Below, one piece after another: positions 8,277 through 17,424 of a DNA stretch of 64,000 nt (its first letter is position 1; every line of letters starts with the position of its first letter). This stretch comes from Acholoe squamosa. Taxonomy: Eukaryota > Annelida > Polychaeta > Phyllodocida > Polynoidae. Location of the stretch: contig OX439038.1 of assembly GCA_949317995.1 (NCBI GenBank), forward strand, positions 35,407,113-35,471,112, in the 5' to 3' direction. The translations under genes and the position numbers were made by a program. Under the pieces are notes generated by a model. The model was not told where the DNA came from and did not search any database. It saw nothing but the letters and a program-made list of their open reading frames with translations.

Positions 8277-8282
8277 AATAAA
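8277..8282 (+). terminator. Poly(A) signal AATAAA after the capsid cluster
   Basis: AATAAA lies 76 bp after the last ORF of the cluster, with T/G-rich sequence (TTGTGTCTTTGTTGC) about 25 bp further on. A short duplication of CATGTACTCTG flanks it (8208, 8254). It is a plausible shared 3' end for the gene run. Confidence 0.5.
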
Positions 8283-8439
8283 AAGATTGAATTGAAAAAA
8301 CCGAGTTGTGTCTTTGTTGCATTTAATTTAATATCAAAATAATGAGTCATAAGTATTGCGTAAATCCATAGGAACATTGCATCAGAACATGAGTCATGGT
8401 TATTGTGTAATTTCTTTCAAGGATTGCACAATACACCCT

Positions 8440-8712
8440 CATACGTAGGTCATACGTTTTTGCAAGTAGGTTAGTAGGTCACTTCCGGTTTGCAAGTAGG
8501 TCAACCCTAGGTATTGCACAATTCTTTAGGTCACTAGGTCAAATGGAATCCAGCTCTCTGATTGGTCGAAAAAACTAGGTCATGACCTTATGACGTCACT
8601 TCCTGTCAAATCCAGCCCTCTGATTGGTTGAAACTAGGTCACTTCCGGTCTACCAGTAGGTCATGACCTAGTTAGTAGCTAATCCATTGCGCTGACTTTG
8701 CATGTATATACT
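8440..8712. promoter_or_regulatory. Repeat-rich control region with TAGGTCA, CCAAT and CRE-like sites
   Basis: TAGGTCA recurs about ten times in either orientation (8445-8675). Two near-identical blocks (about 8548-8579 and 8609-8640) contain CTCTGATTGG, an inverted CCAAT box. TGACGTCA (CRE-like) is at about 8591, and a TATA-like GTATATACT at about 8704. This resembles an enhancer/promoter or the subterminal part of a Polinton terminal repeat. The left end of the element is outside the window, so a terminal repeat cannot be checked. The stretch 8283-8440 has nothing else recognisable. Confidence 0.4.
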
Positions 8713-8806
8713 AGTAAGGATTTTCTCACGAAAATAACTGTATCGACTTTATCACAGACTTTTATGTCGAGAGGATAAAGGAGAAAGTGGGGTCTGGAGT
8801 TTTTTC

Positions 8807-8932
8807 ATGCCCTTTAATTCTGAAGGTTTGGGAGGACTCTATGAAGTAGAGAAAATGCTTGAAACTCTTGGAGAACTTGTCCCTAAGCATGTATATGTGC
8901 GAATCAAGCAGAGAGTCCTAGGCACGAGGTGA
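8807..8932 (+). CDS. Possible small or truncated ORF after the control region
   Basis: A 41-residue ORF (ATG 8807, TGA 8930) starts about 100 bp after the TATA-like site. Its composition looks protein-like (GGLYEVEKMLETLGEL), with a basic C-terminal end. It could be the first exon or the truncated start of another gene of the Polinton-like element, cut off by later insertions. It could also be chance. Nothing coding is seen in 8933-9100. Confidence 0.25.
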   Translation: MPFNSEGLGGLYEVEKMLETLGELVPKHVYVRIKQRVLGTR

Positions 8933-9103
8933 ATATTTATGGTGAATTAAACATGACAATTTTTAAACAGAAAAACAGGAACACTTTAATAAAAACGCAG
9001 AACCATTTAAACAGACTTGGAAGCAATAATCTGGCTGCCCAATCAAGAACTTTTATACTGAAGCTGACTATGCTACCTATGTTCTTACAGCTTATATTCT
9101 TGG

Positions 9104-9107
<4 letters not shown>

Positions 9108-9162
<55 letters not shown>
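9108..9162. repeat. (TA)n microsatellite
   Basis: About 27 TA units directly precede the solo LTR; TA-rich sequence resumes at 9562, so the LTR probably inserted into this tract. Confidence 0.95.
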
Positions 9163-9163
<1 letters not shown>

Positions 9164-9165
<2 letters not shown>

Positions 9166-9561
9166 TGGCGTAGACCGAGCCGACGTCGGTGGATCCCGAA
9201 ACCATCCTGGCATGTGGGCGGGGGAAGCCGGCGGAGGCGGAGTCACGTCAGCATTGTGTAAAGTTGTGTTATTCGGAGTAGCGTCTCCGGCGGCGGTGTA
9301 TGTTGTACATACACCAGCGCCGGTGGACTTGCAAGTGTATAAATACTAGAGGTGTCCCACCGGACAGTCAGTCTGGGTTTGGGGTGGCTATAGGACGCAC
9401 CTGCACTTGCTCCAGAGAGGAGGAAAAGCGGCATATATATATAGAGATATACTTAGCTGGTGTGGCAGAGCAAGCCAGGCAATAAAGGATTCACGTTAAT
9501 TATACTTGTCCGAGTTACTGGTCGTCATTCTCTTATCCGGAGGAGCTTAAAATACGCTACA
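9164..9561 (+). mobile_element. Solo LTR
   Basis: About 398 bp begin TGTGGCGTA and end TACGCTACA, giving matching inverted ends of TG...CA type. Inside are TATAAATACT (about 9338) and AATAAAGG (about 9482), in the order expected for U3-R-U5 on the plus strand. TA-rich sequence lies on both sides (ATATA at 9562), consistent with insertion into the microsatellite, though exact target duplications cannot be told there. It differs in sequence from the LTRs of elements A, B and C in this window, so it is another family. Confidence 0.65.
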
Positions 9562-9588
9562 ATATATATATTTATTTATATATATATT

Positions 9589-10530
9589 CACAAAATTTTC
9601 AAGTTTTCACGAGATCATAGACCATAATTCATACACAAATATGGTACAGGTTATGTTAAAAAGCCTATAAATTAAAAGGCAAACATGTTGACTATCAATA
9701 TCAACAGTAATATGGACCATTACATCACTTGGGCTGAACCAGCCTGGCATGAGTTGGATATGGAATAAAAGTACCGGACGTTACACGTGCGGCTGCATTT
9801 TACCTTGACTTAGAGAGACCATCTGGAAGACTACTAATATTCCACCTATCATTCTTAAACTTCATAAATAGGTACAAGACACTTGTAGCTTTAGTATCAG
9901 CTGTATACAACCATATATTTCACACATTTTGTCATCCTACCATTCATAAGAAATCTTTTTTCACAAAATGTTCAAGTTTTCACGAGATCATAGACCATAA
10001 GTCATACACAAATATGGTACAGGTTATGTTAAAAAGCCTATAAAATAAAAGGCAAACATGTTGACTATCAATATCAACAGTAATATGGACCATTACATCA
10101 CTTGGGCTGAACCAGCTTGGCATGAGCTGGATATGGAATAAAAGTACCGGACGTTACACGTGCGGCTGCATTTTACCTTGACTTAGAGAGACCATCTGGA
10201 AGACTACTAATATTCCACCTATCATTCTTAAACTTCATAAATAGGTACAAGACACTTGTAGCTTTAGTTTCAGCTGTATACAACCATATATTTCACACAT
10301 TTTGTCATCCTACCATTCATAAGAAATCTTTTTTCACAAAATGTTCAAGTTTTCACGAGATCATAGACCATAAGTCATACACAAATATGGTACAGGTTAT
10401 GTTAAAAAGCCTATAAAATAAAAGGCAAACATGTTGACTATCAATATCAACAGTAATATGGACCATTACATCACTTGGGCTGAACCAGCTTGGCATGAGC
10501 TGGATATGGAATAAAAGTACCGGACGTTAC
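9589..10530. repeat. 373-bp tandem repeat, 2.5 copies, each with GTACCGGACGTTAC
   Basis: Units start at about 9589, 9962 and 10335 (period 373) and are nearly identical. The last breaks off after the 14-bp motif at 10517-10530. The motif is at 9771, 10144 and 10517, exactly one per unit. The same motif recurs on the other side of the transposase gene (15.4-16.6 kb). This looks like a subterminal repeat array of the transposon. Bases 10531-10644 hold nothing further. Confidence 0.9.
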
Positions 10531-10644
10531 CGCACACTATTATATCAGGCCTGCTGAGGCTATAGCAGCTGGTATAAGGTACATGCACACACAGATCACT
10601 TGTACACACACATACTCACAGAGTCACACATGAAAGAACACATT

Positions 10645-10914
10645 TTAAAGGAACACCTTCATCTGGGCAAATCTGGTCATCACTTCCTTCCAGGAGTTGA
10701 CTGGTAACTTGTAATGTGGGGACCGTTTACCCTCGCGTATGGGTTCACCAACCTTCATGATGACATCATCACTGTCCAAGTCCATGATGTCGTCAAGGCG
10801 TGGCCATCGGAACCTTGGAATTTTTGGATCCTCTTGAGACATGAACTGCACAGTGTAGTCCCATTCCTCGGGGAAGGCAATGACTTTGCCTACGTAGCAT
10901 GAAGTGCCGTACAC
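10645..10914 (-). pseudogene. C-terminal module of the transposase, shifted frame
   Basis: This frame overlaps the end of the catalytic ORF and continues it after a frame change near 10900. It encodes CYVGKVIAFPEEWDYTVQF and PRFRWPRLDDIMDLD, a small beta-rich module that typically closes proteins of this family. The stop at 10645 is probably the true gene end. Confidence 0.55.
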
Positions 10915-12293
10915 ACACGCGAGGTAGTCTCCGATGACATACTTTTCAGGAGTGGGGATGACATGTCCCTGGTCTGGCTGGTTAACCTCCTCTCCTCTTT
11001 CTCTGCTGGGGGCTCAACAAACTGGGTGGGGAACAGCTCATGCTCCTGCCATCCAGCACACCCACGTTTGGAGACACAGTCAACCCAGCAACACTCGTTA
11101 AAGCAGGAGGTCTGTCTCACTGCGATGGTGACTGACATGGTTCCAGGCACGGTGTTTTCACACACCAGCTCTGGTACAGCGTCACGGCATCGGGCGACGT
11201 CAGTGACAGAGACACAGATGTAGTGCACAGACCCCTCCAACTCATTCCCTTGCTCAGCGAAGGAGGCAGCATCAGTGATCTTGATGTTGCGTTTGACTGC
11301 CAAGTCCGCATTTTGTTTCGCTGCAGCACCAACTCCATCGCATGGCCCTTTGCCGTGGCCTGTCTCGAAGTACGTCCAGGTCGCACGGAGGCCGTTGAAC
11401 AGCTGTTGGTGCTTGCACAGTATGCTGAAGATGGATTTGTTGCGATACTGTGAGCTCGGGGAGTCGGAGCAGTAGTGGATGGTGGTTACCTGGGGCAGGG
11501 TCTGCGCGACATAGACACAGAGGACTTCCAGAAAGGCAAGGATGGCGCCGGAGTCATGCTTGCGGTCGTCAGTTACCAGTGCTACACACCAGTGTGTGGT
11601 CACATCTCCTTCCCGGTGGTGAATGACGGTTGGATGGAGTGTGACTGGCTCCTTGGCGTAGTAGACGGCTTGGGGAGACTCCGGATAGGACACCATCCAA
11701 TTCTCCGCGAAGTCCATCTGGATAGTACACTCTGCTGGAGACATGGACTGACGGAGCTTGCGTACGACGCGGTGCTGGTGTTCTGCACGCATGCTGTGCT
11801 CCCGCATGGTGACGAACTCTTTGCCGAGGTCGGTGATGAACTTTTCTCTTGTAATAACCTCCTCCACTTGTCGGAGCTTCATACAGGTCTTACAATCCGG
11901 GCCGTACGGGACACTCATGCGCTTCCATGTTTCAACGCGGATCCCCGGAGGAAGGTCTTTGGCCCGGAGGTTCGCAGTGGACTCCTCAACGGTGGTTGTC
12001 CTGACGAGATCATCAAGGAGTACATACCACATCCCCACGGCACGGAGTTTGAGCGTGAAATTTTGGTGTTTGAGACACAGGCAAACACTGACCATGTTGA
12101 ACTTCACAACCTTGATGTACCTGTGCCTCCGTCGCACATCGTTAAAGTATGTCCGGCCGCAGGGGTGGTTAGGGTACTCCTTCTTGAATATCTCATAGAG
12201 GTATTCGGTGAATTCAGTTAGGATGACCTTTTGATGCTTTTTCTTTTGGATTGTTTGTTTGTTTGTTTGTTTAGTTTTACGTCCGGGGGCCAT
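10890..12293 (-). pseudogene. Transposase catalytic part (DDE/RNase H-like)
   Basis: Of the 467 codons, about the first 20 come from the SINE. The rest holds motifs of a DDE-type domain: CTIQMDFAENW (first acidic residue), IHYCSDSPSSQYRNK (second), and FETGHGKGPCDGVGAAAK after a block of hydrophobic strands. Cys/His pairs near the start of the domain (CKTCMKL) and several in the distal part may bind zinc. Similar SDGxxSQFKN...HGKGxxDGxGG proteins are frequent in invertebrate genomes and usually unnamed. I infer a transposase from the fold pattern and repeats, not from a database hit. Confidence 0.6.
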
Positions 12294-12669
12294 CGAGGAA
12301 CTCAGACATTCAAGGTTTCTCGGACATTAAGTCCTTTCTTTTCTTTTTGGACAGGTATTTATATGCTGCTTGCCCGACACAGCAGTGACCGAATCTATGA
12401 ATGACCGAATCTATGAGATGAATGACCGAATCTATGAGGAGGGTCGAGGGGGAAAACCGCTACCGGGGCTTCATTCCCCTACTCTTTTCGAAGGATAGCA
12501 AGTGTTCTTTTATTTGCCTGGTCCCATAGGCAGGGCCAGACAAACCACGGCCTTTGATCACTCAGACGTGGTTCACTGAGGGGGAATCCTATGGCAAAAG
12601 ACAAGCATGTAAGCCCAGGCCCGCGCATATGGACAATTTTTTTCTTTTTTTTTTTTTTTTCTTTTGGAT
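12242..12669 (-). mobile_element. SINE-like insertion inside the transposase exon
   Basis: The insert is flanked by an 11-bp duplication TTCTTTTGGAT (12242-12252 and 12659-12669). On the minus strand it ends in (AAAC)n and begins with an A-rich run. The body contains a short repeated TAGATTCGGTCATTCAT. It interrupts the reading frame between the helical part (12930-12670) and the catalytic part. A minus-strand ATG inside it supplies the apparent start of the downstream ORF. Confidence 0.7.
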
Positions 12670-12930
12670 GGTGACTGTGTCCTTTTTGCCTGGCAGAGTG
12701 TATGAGTGCTCAGGTCGCTTCAGGAACTCAATAATGCGCTCCTCCATTCCCAGGAACTTCACTGTCCGGCAGTCAACCTTTCGTGGTCCAGACAGTAGGC
12801 AGCTGCGACTGAGTCCAGTGTCCATCATTAGCTGTGTGGTCAGTCGATGTGACTTAAGGGTTTCTGCTGGGAGCAGGGACTTTACAACCTCAACTCTTTT
12901 CATCCGGGGTGCGGTGGTCAGCTCTTCCAT
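12670..12930 (-). pseudogene. Transposase part upstream of the SINE
   Basis: This frame encodes EELTTAPRMKRVEVVKSL and later KFLGMEERIIEFLKRPEHSY, ending PGKKDTVTI, where the SINE cuts it. The pattern (a helical domain, then V/I-x-EFL-x-R-x-x-S and PGKKD) continues naturally into the residues that resume after the insert (VILTEFTEYLYEIF). So the two parts were once one frame. Confidence 0.6.
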
Positions 12931-12992
12931 GACAAGGCTATAGAGCTCTAACCTCAGGCGATCAGTAAGGGCACTGTCACGTGGTCTCTCCT

Positions 12993-13256
12993 CAGCATCG
13001 CGGGGTCTCTCCTCAACAAGGGGAACTCCTGCATCCTGTGGAGCGCCGTCGCAGGGTTCAGCATCGCGGGTCCCTCTTCAACACGGGGAACTCCTGCATC
13101 CTGTGGAGTGCCGTCGCGGGGTTCAGCATCGCGGGGTCTCTCCTCAACACGGGGAACTCATGCGTCCTGTGGAGCGCCGTCGCGGGGTTCAGCATCGCGG
13201 GGTCCCTCCTCAACACTGGGAACTCCTGCGTCCCGTGGAGCGGTGTCACCATTTGC
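12993..13256 (-). repeat. 66-bp coding minisatellite, about 4 copies
   Basis: Units begin with CAGCATCGCGG at about 12993, 13059, 13124 and 13189. The unit is 22 codons long and would encode repeats with EEGPRDAEPRDG. A frame change and a TGA (near 13156) split the array, so the repeat region is one of the damaged parts of the transposase gene. Confidence 0.85.
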
Positions 13257-14211
13257 TCTGTCTGCGCATGATGGTGACCCAGGAATGCGGTTATGACGAG
13301 GGGCAACAGTCTGCTGTGCTGCCTTGGCAGCTCTATGTGCTTTGCGTGCAACACTTGTCTCCTGTTGTGTCCTGATATTGTCAATCGCAGACTTTAGGCG
13401 ATCAATCTCCACCTCCATTTCTACTCGGTGTTGTGCCTCTAGCCTCTCTGCCTCCTTGCGTTCCCTCCGTTCTCTGGCTATACGGTTGTACAGCTTGACT
13501 TTTCGTGGTGTTTTGTTCGGCGAGCTGTGGTTCAACTCACGGGATAGTACATCATTTTGGGTCGTGTCCTGGGGCGGTGCTATAGTCGTCGTGTCGGCGG
13601 ATCTAGGGATGTCGGGGGGCGGTTGCTGGGTTGTTATCCGTGGAGATGTCCTCCGGGGCCGTTTGCTGTTAATTTAGAATGATAAAGTTAAACCCTACAC
13701 ATATGGATGCTTCAAAATATACAAAAATGGAGTGTTGATAAAATTCATCTAATATCTATCATACACCACTACTATTTTGTATTAGACCAGGATATTATAA
13801 TAGGTTCTACAATTAAGGAAGGAAGGCAATGCCAGGACCACAGCAGTAAATTTCAATAGCAAAACTACAGATCTAAGCTTCAACCACAGGAGCAAAAAGC
13901 AAAGCAGCACAACAACAAGGAAAGCAACACAACAGCAACCGAACTATCCCTTGTTTTATAAACTATTACTATTACTTATACCTCATTCATACTACGTTCA
14001 TTTTGGCCCGCTTGACCACGCCTCTGCAAATCATTATCAAAGTGTCAATGTAGGTATTGTTATGGACAAAGTTATAAATTCAGATTTTTAGCAATTCAAA
14101 AACCTTTACTAGCCACATGTAGTTTGTATAGCATTTACTTAATGATAACATTTTACATGTATTACTGGAATATCATGGGATGAGAATTCACACACATAGC
14201 TTTTAACTTAC

Positions 14212-14330
14212 TCAAGGTCTGCTACCATACGGCAGTGACGGGTTGGCCGTGGAGTGTCATCGTCGGAATCTGATAAGGGAATTGGACTCGGGGAACGGCA
14301 CCTCTTCCTTCCTTGTTTCCGCTTGTCCTC
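14212..14330 (-). pseudogene. Exon 3 of transposase: small linker
   Basis: Bounded by an acceptor TTTTTTCAG before 14330 and a GTAAGT donor after 14212. Encodes a short K/R then S/D-rich linker (KRKQGRKRC, SDSDDDTP). Confidence 0.4.
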
Positions 14331-14496
14331 CTGAAAAAATTCAACAAGAATTTGGGATTAAATTCAAAGTGTGATTACATGTGTGTGATTATTTATAATT
14401 CATCTCTTAATGTAAGATGCTGAATAGATGTAGACTTAGTTCAATGCACACCAGTCAAATAAGTCAAAATGGCTTTTTAAATGTCAAATTTCTTAC

Positions 14497-14682
14497 CTCG
14501 GGAGGTTCCTCCTCATCAGGCGAGGACATGGACACGGGTTTGTATTTGACCGGCTTCTTCTGGCCTTTCGTCTTGCCAAGGCCCTTCCCCTTTGACGTTA
14601 TGCTTCTCTTGGGAGCCTCCTTTTGTGCTGGTGTTGAGCTGGCCTTACCTAGTCGTCCCCTCCCAGGTGTGAACAGGGCCAC
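14497..14682 (-). pseudogene. Exon 2 of transposase: basic low-complexity segment
   Basis: Bounded by TTCTGTTTCAG before and GTAAGA after. Encodes KGKGLGKTKGQKKP and an acidic end (SSPDEEEPPE), likely disordered and nuclear. Confidence 0.45.
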
Positions 14683-14840
14683 CTGAAACAGAATAATTAG
14701 TTCCATATTTTCAAAATTTCATGCAGTAGTGGTAAGAGGAACAACACGCCACGTTCAATCACCTTATTTTCAAATAATGAAATCATGTGTGTGTCTCATG
14801 GATCTCAAATATTAGAAGGTAAATGATGGAACTACATTAC

Positions 14841-15164
14841 CTGTAGACGGGATGTATTGGGGGTTGAGGTTGTGTCACGGCCTTCCTGTGATGTACCTGG
14901 TTGCGGATCATCGTGCACTGCAGCTTCTCCCAGTTTGTCCCGTAGACGCTTCTTTGCAACTCGCAGTCTGGTAAGCTCCCTTTCGTGCTGCTTCTGTGCT
15001 TCCGTGTGAGCTGCCTTCATTTTCTCTCTACTCTGCTTCTTGCGAGAGGCTTCATCTGCATTGTGCTTTTCCTCCCCCTTCTTTTCTTTAGACCGTTGTC
15101 TGGCCTCTTTCGATATGACCTTTCGATCCTTTTTCTAGTCCGGAGGCAGCGGCTTCCGGCCCAT
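14841..15164 (-). pseudogene. Exon 1 of transposase: basic coiled-coil N-terminus
   Basis: ATG at 15164 opens a lysine/arginine/glutamate-rich segment that is interrupted at codon 10 by TAG and then stays open to a GTAATG donor after 14841. The composition (KEKKGEEKHNADEASRKK) fits the helical basic N-termini of transposases of this kind. Start choice rests on the conserved-looking MGRKPLPP opening. Confidence 0.5.
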
Positions 15165-15383
15165 CTTCTTAAAATACAAGGAATGATTACCATAAGAACG
15201 AGTTGTATCAAAGTAAATTATGCAGCATTATACTCATAGGGCTTGATAAAGTTGAAATTGAAGTATGTAGTGGGGATAAATCAACATTACTATCAAATAC
15301 TAGTACCATAGGGGCATATTGTATCAAAATATGGGGGGTCTACACCAAGCCTTTGTGATGGTTTGGATCGAAAATGTGAAATT

Positions 15384-16641
15384 GTAAAGTCCGGTACAAA
15401 AATGATTATTGCCCCTGACATGGGTAAAACAGTCCTAATGTATGGAAATTGTGGCTGGGCTACCTCTAAATATATTCTACTTACATGGAAACACAGGATT
15501 GCCAGCATATCACCACTAATTTACCACATTTTGGGGTATTTTCTAATTTCCGAGACTTATGGTAACGTCCGGTACCAAAATCCATTTTGCTCGTATTTGA
15601 CCCACCAAATGAATATATATTGTGTTTGTAATACTTGGAAGAGGTAGGGGGCATGCCTAAGAATAACAAAATACAGTAGGACATCATTTCAAGCCATATT
15701 TCTGGTTTCGGTGAGGGTTAAACGGTTCAAATCGAAAAGGTACCGGAGTACTACAAAAAAGGTAGAATTTCTATCAAATCAGGTTCACAAACCACCCCAA
15801 GCAATACACACGGCTCCATTCTTTCAATTTACACCACTAAATGCAAGATTTGATCCAAAACAATGACAGTGTAAGCATTTTGGTGCGCCGAGAATTTTGG
15901 TACCGGACGTTACCGTTTGACATCGAAAACATACGGACATAGTCTGGGGCTTGCCCGGTGCAAAATTCTCGGCTGACACCGACAACGCCGTGTTATTTTG
16001 ATGGATTACGTCGATATCAATCAAAATATAATCAATTCAACCACCTATGATACATAATCGATACACAAACATCCTTTTCTATTGCGATCGGGGGCTTAAC
16101 TCACCTTTTTTGGGGTGTAGAAGGAAGATTTTGGAGGGTTGCTTTGGGAAAATCTTCATAAACTTGTTGTGGTCTGACGCGGAATTAACTGGGTTAAAGT
16201 TCCCGGATGTAGGTTACAACCTCCGGTCGTCTAACGTCATTTGACAGCGTCTTCTTTCCCGCCCTGATTTTTTAGGTACCGGACGTTACACGATTCATAT
16301 TTTGTGTATCGAAGCAAGTTTGGAGGGGTACGGGGGGATTATGGATATTCTTTTGGTTGACGATTGAAGAAAATTATGTTTTGAACATGGTTTGATCCGA
16401 AAAGAAACTCATTTTGTACTTATTTAGCTGTGAGAGACAAAAATGTAAATGTAACTTCCGGTACTTTTATCAGAATTATTTTACATGGGTGGCTCTCACA
16501 CGGAGGCAAATGCCAATACACACACAATTTTTTCAGGATATTTGGTGGCATGGACAATGTTCCTATGGGTAATAACAAAATATTTGTTGCCCCTTTTTTC
16601 ACTGAGCTATTCACGATTTAGATTTTGGTACCGGACGTTAC
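15384..16641. repeat. Periodic GTACCGGACGTTAC motif array upstream of the transposase
   Basis: Exact copies lie at 15900-15913, 16276-16289 and 16628-16641 (plus) and 15562-15575 (minus). One-mismatch copies are at 15384-15397 and 16451-16464 (minus), and a weaker one at 15740 (plus). Spacings are 178, 178, 160, 376, 175 and 177, so the period is about 177 bp with mixed orientation. The stretch 15165-17037 otherwise contains only non-coding A/T-rich sequence. The array probably marks the 5' subterminal region of the transposon. Confidence 0.8.
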
Positions 16642-17037
16642 AAATTATACTTTTCCATATTCCGAGTCACCTGAGGAAAAAAATACACTTACTAAGATGT
16701 CCAGACATCGTGGAAATGATACCTGTGACCATATACGATACAAAAAGTGACATTGGGATACTTCAGTAATTCTTTATTCAACACAGTACACTTGTAAAAA
16801 TTACAAAAATTACAAAAACCATAATTTTGGGCCCTTTTTGGACTTTAGCGGGTCGCAACTCTGGGAATTCTCAACTAATCTCAACAAATCTTGGTTTTTC
16901 TGAAAGCCCTAAGTGTTTTCTCCCAAATGAGACTATGGAAGACAAGATTGGTTCACAACTTTTTATTCCAGAGTCATGAGAGTCCAAAATGACCTCAAAA
17001 ACACCAAATCTACTGGTTTCTGGCGACTTCACCCATA

Positions 17038-17412
17038 TGTAAGGGTTTGTGGTCTTACGGACCTGGGGGGTTCGGGTCTTACGATTCGGAAAGAAAGAGT
17101 AAGACGGTGTTTCAAGTGTATGCCAACGGTTAGAGTTTATTACAAATGTACACTCACGGCTACCCGGTAGTATTAAGAGGGCAGCTAACAGTTATTAAAG
17201 ATGTTCTACATACTTGGAGGCCAGAAGGGCCTCTGACGTAGCGGCTGAGCCCTGGGCTATATATAAGGACCCAGGTGTTCGTCGTCAGATGTCCCCACAG
17301 ACGCGGATTGGTGCTGCCACCTATCCGGAGCCTGAGGAACGTCCGACGACTCGACTCACCCGCCACGTCAGACGGTACCCAACACTATGGTTACACATTA
17401 TGTACCTCTACC
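17038..17412 (-). repeat. 3' LTR of element A
   Basis: Same 375-bp sequence as at 29909-30283. The first base pair of the minus-strand TG end is altered here (GGTAGAGG instead of TGTAGAGG). The TATA-like site is at about 17260. Confidence 0.9.
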
Positions 17413-17424
17413 CCACTCCCCCAG
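17413..17424 (-). promoter_or_regulatory. Polypurine tract of element A
   Basis: The minus strand reads GGGGGAGTGGG directly before the 3' LTR, the expected plus-strand priming site. Confidence 0.6.

Larger units (their letters stand above)
10645..15164 (-). pseudogene. Multi-exon DDE-type transposase gene, inactivated
   Basis: Exons read by eye on the minus strand: 15164-14841, 14682-14497, 14330-14212, and a long last exon 13665-10645, with GT/AG borders where checked (for example TTTCAG before 14682 and GTAAGA after 14497). The product starts MGRKPL and is basic and coiled-coil-like, then low-complexity. It ends with an RNase H-like transposase core and a small C-terminal module. Lesions are a TAG at codon 10, a TGA near 13156, a frame change in the 66-bp repeats, a SINE at 12242-12669 and a frame change near 10900. 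I cannot name the superfamily with certainty. The GTACCGGACGTTAC repeats on both sides probably belong to it. Confidence 0.65.

Noticed and set aside
1-8960. DNA polymerase B gene expected for a Polinton
   Set aside because: No frame shows polymerase motifs; it must lie outside the window or be lost.
9589-10530. CRISPR array or satellite
   Set aside because: Only 2.5 units of 373 bp without spacers, tied to a transposon motif found on both sides of a transposase.
11475-12221. 248-codon plus-strand ORF
   Set aside because: It is the antisense shadow of the transposase catalytic exon.
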